This document shows, piece by piece, positions 7,023-14,068 of a DNA stretch of 64,000 nucleotides. The position numbers and the translations under genes are program-made. Under the pieces are notes generated by a model. It saw only the letters and a program-made list of their open reading frames with translations. It had not been told where the DNA came from and searched no databases. Location: contig DMYZ01000231.1 in NCBI GenBank assembly GCA_003483565.1, forward strand, positions 8,183 to 72,182, read 5' to 3'. The stretch is from Prevotella sp. GTDB taxonomy: Bacteria; Bacteroidota; Bacteroidia; Bacteroidales; Bacteroidaceae. How positions within the stretch are numbered: the stretch's first letter is position 1; each line of letters opens with the position of its first letter.

Positions 7023-8507
7023 TTAGTTCTGCGTAAGAGGAACAGCAAAGTAAGCCTTCTTGCCTGATGGCCAGATTCCCTGAATATAGAGTACTGGATC
7101 CTTACTGGTAGAAGCATTCTTCACAGCTTTCTGCAGTTCATCTATCGTGTTCATGTTCTGATCGTTGACTTTTTGTATTATGAACCCTCGGCTGATGCCT
7201 GCTTTCTTGAAAGCTCCATTGTTGACTTTGGTTACTTCTATGCCATAGTTAATCTTAAGTTGGTCCTTCATATCCTTGGTGATTTCTCGGAAGTTGCCTC
7301 CAAGGATGTCTAAGTCTGCAGCTTTGATAACAGAGGTTGTGCCTTGAGCGTTTTTAAGTTCCACAGTCTTTGTCTTCTTCTCTTTGTTATGTAAATAAGT
7401 AAGGCTGATCTTTTCACCAGGGCGCTTGCTATTGATGATTTCCTGAAGTTCAGACATTTTGGTGATTTTCTTACCGTCAGCTGCTATAATGACATCACCT
7501 TCCTTCATGCCAGCTGCTGCTCCGGCACCGTCTTCATCGACTTTCGCAATATAAACCCCTTCATTTGTTCCCAGATTGACATCTTTACCGTTCTCTTTCT
7601 GGCTGTTAATGTAGTCGAGTACATTGCCGCCCTGAATGCCAAGCCATGCATGTTGCACACTGCCATATTTCCTTATATCGTCTACAACTTTGGTCATGAT
7701 GGAAGTAGGAATAGCAAAGCCATAACCACTGTAGCTGCCTGTCTGAGAGTACAGCATGGCATTAATTCCAACTAATTCTCCTTTGGTATTCACAAGGGCT
7801 CCACCGGAATTTCCCGGATTAATGGCAGCATCAGTCTGGATAAAACTAGAGATGCCAGGTCCTTCACCATCACCTGTCAGACCGCGAGCTTTGGCACTTA
7901 CAATGCCGGCTGTAACAGTAGAAGAGAGGTTGTAGGGATTGCCGACAGCAATGACCCATTCGCCGACTTTCAGATCATCGCTATTGCCAATAGGCAATGT
8001 TGGAAGATCTTTCCCGTTAATTTTGATAAGGGCAAGATCGGTTGCTGGATCTGTTCCAACTATTGTTGCATTAAATTCTCGGTTGTCGTTTAATGTCACT
8101 GTGAGTTCATCGGCGCCATTCACTACGTGATTGTTAGTTACGATATATCCATCGGAACTAATAATAACACCACTCCCGGTAGCCTCTTTCTTGGGAGTTT
8201 GCACCTGACGTTTTTGTGTGCCGCCATTGTTGTCTCCATTGTCTGGATTGCCGAAAAAACCAAAGGGATCGAAGAAATCGCCAAATGGCTCCGACTGCAC
8301 ATCTACAGTCTTCGTCTTGGAGTTTTGTACAAATTTGATGTGAACTACAGCAGGAACAGCCTTTTCGGCTGCATAGGTCAAGTCTACGGGTTGACCAGAA
8401 AGTGTGTTTGCCTTTTCGGCTGCATTAACTTTCATAAGTGCACTAGAGGAAAATGTGAGCGAAGCAACGCATAATCCGGAAATGACATACTTACCTAAAT
8501 TATTCAT
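7023..8507 (-). CDS. degP: Do-like serine protease, periplasmic (HtrA/DegP)
   Basis: This envelope protease and chaperone degrades misfolded periplasmic proteins. It is 494 aa long with a signal peptide (1-29), a Gly/Phe/Asp-rich loop (74-96) and a trypsin-like domain with triad His127 (TNNHVV), Asp157 (PATDLAL) and Ser234 (GNSGGAL). Two PDZ domains follow, the first around 290-385 with GDVIIAADGKKI, the second around 400-490 with GFIIQKVNDQ. Length and layout are typical. Upstream, 358 bases separate it from the divergent rnpB gene. It is probably monocistronic, with its own terminator. Confidence 0.95.
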   Translation of the reverse strand: MNNLGKYVISGLCVASLTFSSSALMKVNAAEKANTLSGQPVDLTYAAEKAVPAVVHIKFVQNSKTKTVDVQSEPFGDFFDPFGFFGNPDNGDNNGGTQKRQVQTPKKEATGSGVIISSDGYIVTNNHVVNGADELTVTLNDNREFNATIVGTDPATDLALIKINGKDLPTLPIGNSDDLKVGEWVIAVGNPYNLSSTVTAGIVSAKARGLTGDGEGPGISSFIQTDAAINPGNSGGALVNTKGELVGINAMLYSQTGSYSGYGFAIPTSIMTKVVDDIRKYGSVQHAWLGIQGGNVLDYINSQKENGKDVNLGTNEGVYIAKVDEDGAGAAAGMKEGDVIIAADGKKITKMSELQEIINSKRPGEKISLTYLHNKEKKTKTVELKNAQGTTSVIKAADLDILGGNFREITKDMKDQLKINYGIEVTKVNNGAFKKAGISRGFIIQKVNDQNMNTIDELQKAVKNASTSKDPVLYIQGIWPSGKKAYFAVPLTQN

Positions 8508-8569
8508 AGTTTTTATCTTTTAATAAATACTTTCTTGTTTTTAAATATTATCTCATTTATTTTCGAATG

Positions 8570-8602
8570 CAAATATAAATGCATTTTCTTTTACTCGTTC
8601 AA
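8570..8602 (-). promoter_or_regulatory. Probable degP promoter
   Basis: TATATTTG on the minus strand at 8570-8577, with TTG at 8600-8602 (22-base spacing, slightly long). It lies 63-95 bases upstream of the degP start. Confidence 0.5.
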
Positions 8603-8853
8603 TTTCTATATCATCTTTATCCCATTTTAACAATTGAAATTAACACATTAACGCTACTTAAATATAGTGGCAACCTGTTTCCCTATTAAAATACTTGCCT
8701 TAGTAGAAAAATATATAGATCTTGAAAAATAGCGGAAAATTGTTAGTTCTATATATTTAATTAAAAGCGTTTCTTGTCTGAAAAATATTAAAAAAAACAA
8801 GAAAACAAAAGTAGAATAATAAGCTATAATTAGCTTTATTCATTAATTATTAT
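8603..8853. other. Divergent intergenic region between degP and rnpB
   Basis: AT-rich, about 250 bases, no open frame with coding character. Apart from the two flanking promoters I see no clear hairpin, repeat or operator. Confidence 0.5.
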
Positions 8854-8861
8854 TACCTTTG
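8854..8861 (+). promoter_or_regulatory. rnpB promoter -7 element
   Basis: TACCTTTG, a perfect TAnnTTTG box, lies about six bases before the predicted 5' end of RNase P RNA. No good -33 TTTG is seen. Confidence 0.65.
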
Positions 8862-8866
8862 CGGCG

Positions 8867-9271
8867 AGAAAGCAGTGCTCTGGCACTGTCGCTGGCATTG
8901 TATGATGCGAGAGGAAAGTCCGGGCGGCACAGGGTACTCCACTTCCGAAACTAGAAGCTATTGGTGACAGTAGGTATTGACAGAAGAGAATAACCGCCCC
9001 GTGAGATCTACCTAATCCATTTGGATTAGAAGGGGTAAGGGTGAGAAGGTGGTGCAAGAGACCACCAGCTGATGGGTGATCATCAGGCTGTGTCATCTGG
9101 AGGACGCAAGTTCATGTATACCGCAGGTAGAAGGTGACCCGCCTAATAGTCTTCGGACTTCTGCGGAGGGTAGAATGCTTGAGCTCAGGGGTGACCATGA
9201 GACTAGATAAATGACAGGCACCTCTTTGTAAAAAGAGGAACGGAACCCGGCTTACAGGAGCACTGCTTTCT
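8867..9271 (+). ncRNA. rnpB: RNase P RNA component, bacterial type A
   Basis: This is the catalytic RNA that trims the 5' leader from tRNA precursors. The conserved GAGGAAAGTCCGGGC (CR-I) lies near 8910, a P4-type partner region occurs near 9160-9250 (AGAAGGTGACCCG and CGGAACCCGGCTTA), and the ends pair as P1: AGAAAGCAGTGCT (8867-8879) with AGCACTGCTTTCT (9259-9271). A run of Ts follows the 3' end and would serve as terminator. Length about 405 nt. The exact ends are set by the P1 pairing. Confidence 0.95.
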
Positions 9272-9290
9272 TTTTATTAAAATCTTTATT

Positions 9291-9710
9291 ATGGCTTTAA
9301 AACAGACCGACAAAATATTAGATGATTTCGAGCATAATGTCACTAACCGTATTGCGGCTTTTGATAATAGAAATGATTTTCCACGAATGGAGGATTATGG
9401 TGTAACGAAAGAAGCTCTTGACAGTTATCTCTTTGACAAACAGGCAATTCTTGACAGTGGGGGGAGCGAGCGTTCCCGTTATACGATTGCAGGTTTTTTG
9501 ATTGTTCTGCCTGTTATTGTTATGTCTGCGTACCCAGATAAAGATTTGCCGTTTGGTGAGATGACTATTCTGTTGGCTATTGGGGTTGGATTATTACTTT
9601 GTCTTGTAGTATGGCTTTTGTGGAATTTGTCTGTTCAAATCCGGTTGAAGAAGATAGCAAATAAGCAACTGGACAACTATATCAAAGATGTGTTGGATTA
9701 TAGAATTTAA
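9291..9710 (+). CDS. Membrane protein with two transmembrane helices, unknown
   Basis: This 139-aa protein has a soluble acidic N-terminal half (starts MALKQTDKILDDFEHN), two hydrophobic helices at about 64-80 and 91-112, and a short basic and helical C-terminus. A helical-hairpin inner membrane protein is the best description. The gene starts 20 bases after rnpB and 12 bases before the DUF1232 gene, so both may be expressed by read-through from the rnpB promoter or a weak promoter inside. Family not recognised. Confidence 0.65.
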   Translation: MALKQTDKILDDFEHNVTNRIAAFDNRNDFPRMEDYGVTKEALDSYLFDKQAILDSGGSERSRYTIAGFLIVLPVIVMSAYPDKDLPFGEMTILLAIGVGLLLCLVVWLLWNLSVQIRLKKIANKQLDNYIKDVLDYRI

Positions 9711-9722
9711 AAGATCATAAAT

Positions 9723-10139
9723 ATGCAAATGTCTGATTTACCTGATTTTATGTCTTATAAGGACAAATTCAATAAGCGCGCTTTCATTGAGAAAATTTCT
9801 CGTATAGCCAAGCGTTCAGGGGCTAAGTTTGTTTATGCCGCACTTGTTTTGTATTATACATTGGATAGCAATAAGGTATCTTTTAAGGATAAAGCTCTTA
9901 TTCTTGGAGCTTTAGGATACCTTATCAGTCCGTTGGATGTTATACCTGATGCAATACCTCTCGCTGGATTGAGTGATGATTTGGCAGTTTTAATTTATGT
10001 TGTCAAAAAAGTCTGGGGTGATGTTGGTGATGATATCAAAAAGAAGGCAAAAGATAAACTAACCCAGTGGTTTGACAGTGACGAGGTTAAGGAAGCTGAT
10101 GACCTTTTTAAGAATGACCGTACTGAGGACCCTGTTTAA
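9723..10139 (+). CDS. DUF1232 (YkvA-like) protein
   Basis: This 138-aa protein contains the DUF1232 core, recognisable from LGYLISPLDVIPDAIPLAGL followed by SDDLAVLIYVVK (about 76-105), a short membrane-associated helical hairpin. It carries a charged C-terminal tail (DDIKKKAKDKLTQWF). The family is widespread and its function is unknown. It is the second gene of a two-gene unit with the membrane protein before it. Confidence 0.8.
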   Translation: MQMSDLPDFMSYKDKFNKRAFIEKISRIAKRSGAKFVYAALVLYYTLDSNKVSFKDKALILGALGYLISPLDVIPDAIPLAGLSDDLAVLIYVVKKVWGDVGDDIKKKAKDKLTQWFDSDEVKEADDLFKNDRTEDPV

Positions 10140-10582
10140 GAGAAAACAGCTGTTAGCCTTTTGATATAATGTGAGGTTCGTTTTTTTTTTTGTAAATTTT
10201 TATATCAATAAAATCTTCTGTCTGCATGTTTCAGTCTGGAATTGTTGAAGTCTATCTTTTCATGAAACGTGACGGGATAAATTATGAATTTTGAGAAATA
10301 GAATTCTATTAAAGCATCAATAGAGTTGTGTTTAGTCACGAATTAACTCCTGTTTAGCCGCGAAATACGTCTTAATTCATCATTAAATACAATGTAATTA
10401 ATGGCTTGTCGGAGAGCGCTGGAAATGTGATATTTTATAAGCTTCAGTAAATCAGTGAATTATAAGTATGCCTGGGGCTTTGGTATTTAGAAGCAGAAGT
10501 CAAGTTACTTAGTAATATGTTGTTTTTAGAGTAGTTATTGTTGATATTTATGACATCTATTTTTGTGCTTTTTGTATATAAG
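10140..10582. other. Long intergenic region without gene
   Basis: About 440 AT-rich bases follow the DUF1232 gene. A 13-base T run near 10180 could end transcription. An imperfect direct repeat occurs at 10330-10345 and 10352-10367 (GTTTAGYCRCGAAWTA). No convincing reading frame or structured RNA is seen. The region ends at the tRNA-Cys terminator hairpin. Confidence 0.5.
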
Positions 10583-10618
10583 AAAAAAGGAATTTTCCTA
10601 AAGAAAAATTCCTTTTTT
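10583..10618 (-). terminator. Terminator of the tRNA-Cys unit
   Basis: A 14-bp perfect inverted repeat (10583-10596 and 10605-10618) with A and T tracts in the arms lies 12 bases after the tRNA 3' end on the minus strand. Confidence 0.85.
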
Positions 10619-10629
10619 TGATTTTGATG

Positions 10630-10700
10630 AGGTACCTAGCAGAGTCGAACTGCTCTCCACGGTTTTGCAGACCGTTACCTAACCGATCGGCCAAGGTACC
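10630..10700 (-). tRNA. tRNA-Cys (GCA)
   Basis: A 71-nt cloverleaf. The acceptor stem is GGTACCT paired with AGGTACC, the anticodon loop is CTGCAAA (anticodon GCA), and the T-arm contains GTTCGAC. The discriminator base is U73, the identity element expected for cysteine. CCA is not encoded. Confidence 0.95.
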
Positions 10701-10718
10701 ATTTCTAAATTGCGAGTG

Positions 10719-10749
10719 CAAAGGTAGAATTTTTATTTTATTCTACAAA
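10719..10749 (-). promoter_or_regulatory. tRNA-Cys promoter
   Basis: On the minus strand TTTG (10746-10749), a 19-base spacer and TACCTTTG (10719-10726) lie just before the tRNA. The element overlaps the region directly after the stop of the FeoB-associated gene. Confidence 0.8.
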
Positions 10750-10750
10750 A

Positions 10751-10957
10751 TTATTTTCCAATTTTTTGTGAAAAAACTTTCTTATGTTCTTTCCTTTGCT
10801 CTTTCAATTTTTGCTGCCATTGTTTATGGATACTACATCCGGAGCATCCATACGCTTGGTCTTTATTATGTTTTAGGGAATGATATGCCTTGTATATAGC
10901 GTATGCCCATGCTGCAATGATAATGATTGCTACGATAATATATTGTATTGTTGCCAT
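10751..10957 (-). CDS. FeoB-associated Cys-rich membrane protein
   Basis: This 68-aa protein has one N-terminal membrane helix (about 5-24), then the cysteine motif GCSGCSIH (38-45) and a basic tail rich in Lys and Gln. This is the layout of the FeoB-associated Cys-rich family (PF12669), thought to assist ferrous iron uptake, perhaps as a partner like FeoC. No feoA or feoB gene is in the window, so it is an orphan here. It lies between the proS terminator and the tRNA-Cys promoter. Confidence 0.8.
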   Translation of the reverse strand: MATIQYIIVAIIIIAAWAYAIYKAYHSLKHNKDQAYGCSGCSIHKQWQQKLKEQRKEHKKVFSQKIGK

Positions 10958-10978
10958 AAGAGAATTGTTATCTGGGAA

Positions 10979-11008
10979 AAGAAGGCAGACAGTAATGCCT
11001 GCCTTCTT
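10979..11008 (-). terminator. proS terminator
   Basis: Ten-bp inverted repeat AAGAAGGCAG/CTGCCTTCTT (10979-10988, 10999-11008) followed by four Ts on the minus strand, 5 bases after the proS stop. Confidence 0.8.
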
Positions 11009-11013
11009 GAATA

Positions 11014-12495
11014 TTAATAACTTCTAGCGATAATAACACGATATTTGGCTGGCTTCCCGGAGACCATGTCTATGCCTGGAGTTTGCTCGAAAGCGAACGG
11101 GATGCATCGGATGGTAGCCTGGGTGTCGTCTTTTATTTTGGCCTCTGTTTCTGCTGTGCCATCCCAGTGACAGAGGAAAAATCCTCCGTCCTTAACGCGT
11201 TCTTTGAATTCATCATAGTTATCACATTCGAAGATGTGAGAATCACGGAATTTTATTGCTTTGTTGAAAATGTTTTTCTGAATGTCGTCAAGAGTGTTTG
11301 TTACTCGTTCGACAATGCCGTCAAAACTAACATTCTCTTTGTCGAGAGTATCGCGACGCATGATTTCGATTGTGTTATTTTCAAGATCCCGTCCACCCAT
11401 GACGAGACGTACAGGAATACCCTTCAATTCATAATCGGCATATTTGAACCCTGGACGCTTGTTGTCTGCATCATCAAATTTAACAGATATATTAAGTTGA
11501 CGAAGTTGTTCGATAACAGGTTGCAACTTTTCATTGAGCTGCTCTTTCTGTTCGTCATTCTTATAGATAGGGATGATGACAACCTGGATAGGAGCCAGTT
11601 TTGGCGGTAACACAAGACCGTTGTCATCAGAGTGAGTCATGATGAGAGCCCCCATCAGTCGTGTGGAAACCCCCCATGAGGTAGCCCATACGTATTCAGG
11701 TTTGTTGTCCTTGGTTAGATAAGTTACATCGAAGCTCTTCGCAAAATTCTGACCCAGGAAATGAGAAGTTCCGCTTTGTAGTGCCTTGCCATCTTGCATC
11801 ATTGCTTCTATCGTATAAGTGTTGATAGCTCCGGCGAAGCGTTCTGTCTCACTCTTTACTCCCTGCATAACAGGTACAGCCATCCAGTTTTCTACAAAGT
11901 CAGCATAAACGTGAAGCATATCTTGTGCCATCTGTTCTGCTTCTTCACGGGTAGCATGAGCCGTATGGCCTTCTTGCCATAAGAATTCAGAGGTACGGAG
12001 AAAAGGACGTGTGCGCATTTCCCAGCGCATCACGTTGCACCATTGATTGCATTTTATAGGCAGGTCACGCCAACTGTGGATCCAGTTCTTATAGGTGTTC
12101 CAGATGATTGTTTCAGAAGTCGGGCGGATAATAAGTTCTTCATCAAGTTTTGCCTCAGGGTCAACAACGACACTGTTGCCATCTTCAGAAGCTTTCAGCC
12201 GGTAGTGTGTCACTACAGCACATTCTTTGGCAAATCCTTTGACATGTTCTGCCTCTCGGGAAAGGAAACTCTTGGGAATAAGAAGTGGGAAATAAGCATT
12301 TTGTACACCTTTCAACTTAAACATCTTATCCAGTTGCTCTTTCATTTTTTCCCAGATAGCAAATCCGTAAGGTTTGATGATCATACATCCTCTTACAGGG
12401 GCTTGTTCTGCCAAGTCTGCTTTTGTAACCAAGTCATTGTACCATTGACTATAGTTGTCAGCACGCTTGGTCAATTGTTTTAATTCTTTTGCCAT
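11014..12495 (-). CDS. proS: Prolyl-tRNA synthetase, archaeal/eukaryotic type
   Basis: This enzyme charges tRNA-Pro. At 493 aa it belongs to the short class that lacks the bacterial editing insertion. Class II motif 2 is seen as [18 protein letters not shown], the proline pocket region as [14 protein letters not shown], and motif 3 includes [19 protein letters not shown]. The C-terminal domain ends in a terminal Tyr (IIARSY), as is normal for this type. It is transcribed alone from a promoter in the divergent region shared with the OmpA-like lipoprotein gene. Confidence 0.97.
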   Translation of the reverse strand: MAKELKQLTKRADNYSQWYNDLVTKADLAEQAPVRGCMIIKPYGFAIWEKMKEQLDKMFKLKGVQNAYFPLLIPKSFLSREAEHVKGFAKECAVVTHYRLKASEDGNSVVVDPEAKLDEELIIRPTSETIIWNTYKNWIHSWRDLPIKCNQWCNVMRWEMRTRPFLRTSEFLWQEGHTAHATREEAEQMAQDMLHVYADFVENWMAVPVMQGVKSETERFAGAINTYTIEAMMQDGKALQSGTSHFLGQNFAKSFDVTYLTKDNKPEYVWATSWGVSTRLMGALIMTHSDDNGLVLPPKLAPIQVVIIPIYKNDEQKEQLNEKLQPVIEQLRQLNISVKFDDADNKRPGFKYADYELKGIPVRLVMGGRDLENNTIEIMRRDTLDKENVSFDGIVERVTNTLDDIQKNIFNKAIKFRDSHIFECDNYDEFKERVKDGGFFLCHWDGTAETEAKIKDDTQATIRCIPFAFEQTPGIDMVSGKPAKYRVIIARSY

Positions 12496-12528
12496 TGTTT
12501 TCTAACTTGCTTGTTATTCAATTTGTGG

Positions 12529-12536
12529 CAAAAGTA
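12529..12536 (-). promoter_or_regulatory. Probable proS -7 element
   Basis: TACTTTTG on the minus strand, 34 bases upstream of the proS ATG. No clear -33 TTTG. Confidence 0.5.
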
Positions 12537-12580
12537 CTAAAAAAAGTTGATAAAAAGGGGCAGTATCATAAAAAAAGAGG

Positions 12581-12588
12581 TATCTTTG
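12581..12588 (+). promoter_or_regulatory. Probable promoter -7 for the OmpA-like lipoprotein gene
   Basis: TATCTTTG lies 33 bases before the chosen ATG at 12621. It supports that start over an in-frame ATG at 12489, which would lie upstream of the promoter. Confidence 0.6.
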
Positions 12589-12620
12589 CATATAGATTAT
12601 TTTTTAGACAGTTGGAGATT

Positions 12621-13310
12621 ATGAAAAAGATGAATATTACAATTGCAGCTATGTCTTTTCTGCTACTGACAGGCTGTGGCACAAATCAAGGTAATGGAAC
12701 CCTTCTAGGCGCTGGTGGAGGTGCCGCATTAGGTGGTCTTATTGGTGCTATCGGTAATCATAGCCATCATGGCACAGGGGCTCTTGTCGGAGCTGCTATT
12801 GGTGCTGCTGTAGGTAGTGCCGCTGGTACTGTGATAGGGCATCATATGGATAAAGTCAAACAAGATGTGATTAAGAATGTCAATAATGCTTCTGTTGATG
12901 AAGTTACAGATGCTAATGGACTGAAGGCTGTCAAAGTCACTTTTGACAGCGGCTTGCAGTTCGATTTAAATAAGGCATCACTAAAGAGTGCTGCTCAGGT
13001 TGATTTGTTTAAGTTTGCTAAAGTGCTGAAGAATGATAGCCAGTTGTCTGTCGACATACAGGGCTATACGGATGCAACGGGTGGGGACAAGATTAATCTT
13101 CCGTTGAGTGATGCTCGTGCTAAAGCTGTTGCCAGTTATTTACAACAGGCTGGTGTATCAGCAAGCCAGTTTAAGAATGTTGCTGGCTATGGCAGCCAGA
13201 ATCCTATTGTCAATCAGGAAGTGGCACCTCAGAATCGTCGTGTTGAAGTTTATTTGTATGCTAGTGATGCTATGGTGAAGAGTGCAGAGAATGGTACTCT
13301 TGGTGAGTAA
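12621..13310 (+). CDS. OmpA-family outer membrane lipoprotein (YiaD-like)
   Basis: This 229-aa lipoprotein has a lipobox LLLTGC with acylated Cys19, a Gly-zipper region (about 27-75, GAGGGAALGGLIGAIG) and a C-terminal OmpA peptidoglycan-binding domain with IQGYTDATGG and LSDARAKAVASYL. It should sit in the outer membrane and hold the peptidoglycan through its C-terminus. The start at 12621 gives a proper lipoprotein signal, while a longer form would bury the signal 44 residues in. It overlaps mtgA by one base (TAATG), which links its translation to a peptidoglycan polymerase. Confidence 0.9.
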   Translation: MKKMNITIAAMSFLLLTGCGTNQGNGTLLGAGGGAALGGLIGAIGNHSHHGTGALVGAAIGAAVGSAAGTVIGHHMDKVKQDVIKNVNNASVDEVTDANGLKAVKVTFDSGLQFDLNKASLKSAAQVDLFKFAKVLKNDSQLSVDIQGYTDATGGDKINLPLSDARAKAVASYLQQAGVSASQFKNVAGYGSQNPIVNQEVAPQNRRVEVYLYASDAMVKSAENGTLGE

Positions 13311-14044
13311 TGAAGAAAAAGATACTAATAATTGTTAGATGGATGGTGGCATTGTTTTTCAGTACCACCATTCTTGCTGTAGTGATATATCGATTCTTTC
13401 CAGTGTATTTTACCCCTTTGATGTTTATTCGTTGTGCCCAGCAGTTTTCCGATGATAAGAGTCTTACCCTGCATCATCATTGGGTGTCGATGGGAAAAAT
13501 ATCAGAGCATATGCCAGTAGCGGTTATGGCTAGTGAAGACCAGCGTTTTCTCTTGCATCATGGTTTTGATTTCGGTGCCATAGAAAACGCAGCTAAAAAT
13601 AATCTGCATGGTGGAAAAATGCATGGAGGAAGTACAATTAGCCAGCAGACAGCCAAAAATGTTTTTCTTTGGCCGGGCAGAAGTTGGATTCGCAAAGGAT
13701 TTGAAGTCTACTTTACCTTTATGATAGAGACATTATGGAGTAAGCAGCGTATTATGGAAGTTTACCTGAATAGTATAGAAATGGGCGACGGAATCTATGG
13801 TGTGGATGCAGTGGCTGAGTATCATTTCCATAAAAAGGCCAAAGATCTTTTTCGGGATGAATGTGCTCTTATAGCCGCTACTCTTCCTAATCCTCTTAAG
13901 TTTAATTCTGCTCATCCGGGTAGTTATATTCGAAAACGCCAGCATCAGATAGAACAACAGATGCGTTTTATTCCTGCATTTCCTGCAGAAGGGGAAGATG
14001 TAAATCCTGAAACTGTGGTCGGAGGAACTTACAGACGGAGATAA
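13310..14044 (+). CDS. mtgA: Monofunctional peptidoglycan glycosyltransferase
   Basis: This GT51 enzyme polymerises lipid II into glycan strands at the inner membrane. It is 244 aa long, with one N-terminal membrane helix (about 9-30), catalytic motif ASEDQRFLLHHGFD carrying the essential Glu, then GGSTISQQTAKNVFL and the third block RIMEVYLNSIEMG. There is no transpeptidase domain. The start codon overlaps the stop of the OmpA-like lipoprotein gene, and the helicase gene follows after 24 bases. Confidence 0.95.
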   Translation: MKKKILIIVRWMVALFFSTTILAVVIYRFFPVYFTPLMFIRCAQQFSDDKSLTLHHHWVSMGKISEHMPVAVMASEDQRFLLHHGFDFGAIENAAKNNLHGGKMHGGSTISQQTAKNVFLWPGRSWIRKGFEVYFTFMIETLWSKQRIMEVYLNSIEMGDGIYGVDAVAEYHFHKKAKDLFRDECALIAATLPNPLKFNSAHPGSYIRKRQHQIEQQMRFIPAFPAEGEDVNPETVVGGTYRRR

Positions 14045-14068
14045 TAGATAAAAGATATATGGAATTAT

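Noticed and set aside
8836..9096. Minus-strand open frame of 86 codons
   Set aside because: It lies antisense to RNase P RNA, whose conserved structure explains the sequence.
10558..10565. TATTTTTG as a promoter for a small RNA ending at 10618
   Set aside because: No -33 at proper distance, and the predicted transcript would be little more than the tRNA-Cys terminator hairpin.
10618..10899. Plus-strand frame of 93 codons
   Set aside because: It runs antisense through tRNA-Cys and the FeoB-associated gene; it is only an AT-rich open stretch.
12489..12620. N-terminal extension of the OmpA-like lipoprotein
   Set aside because: It overlaps the divergent proS promoter region, precedes the -7 box and would place 44 residues before the lipoprotein signal.
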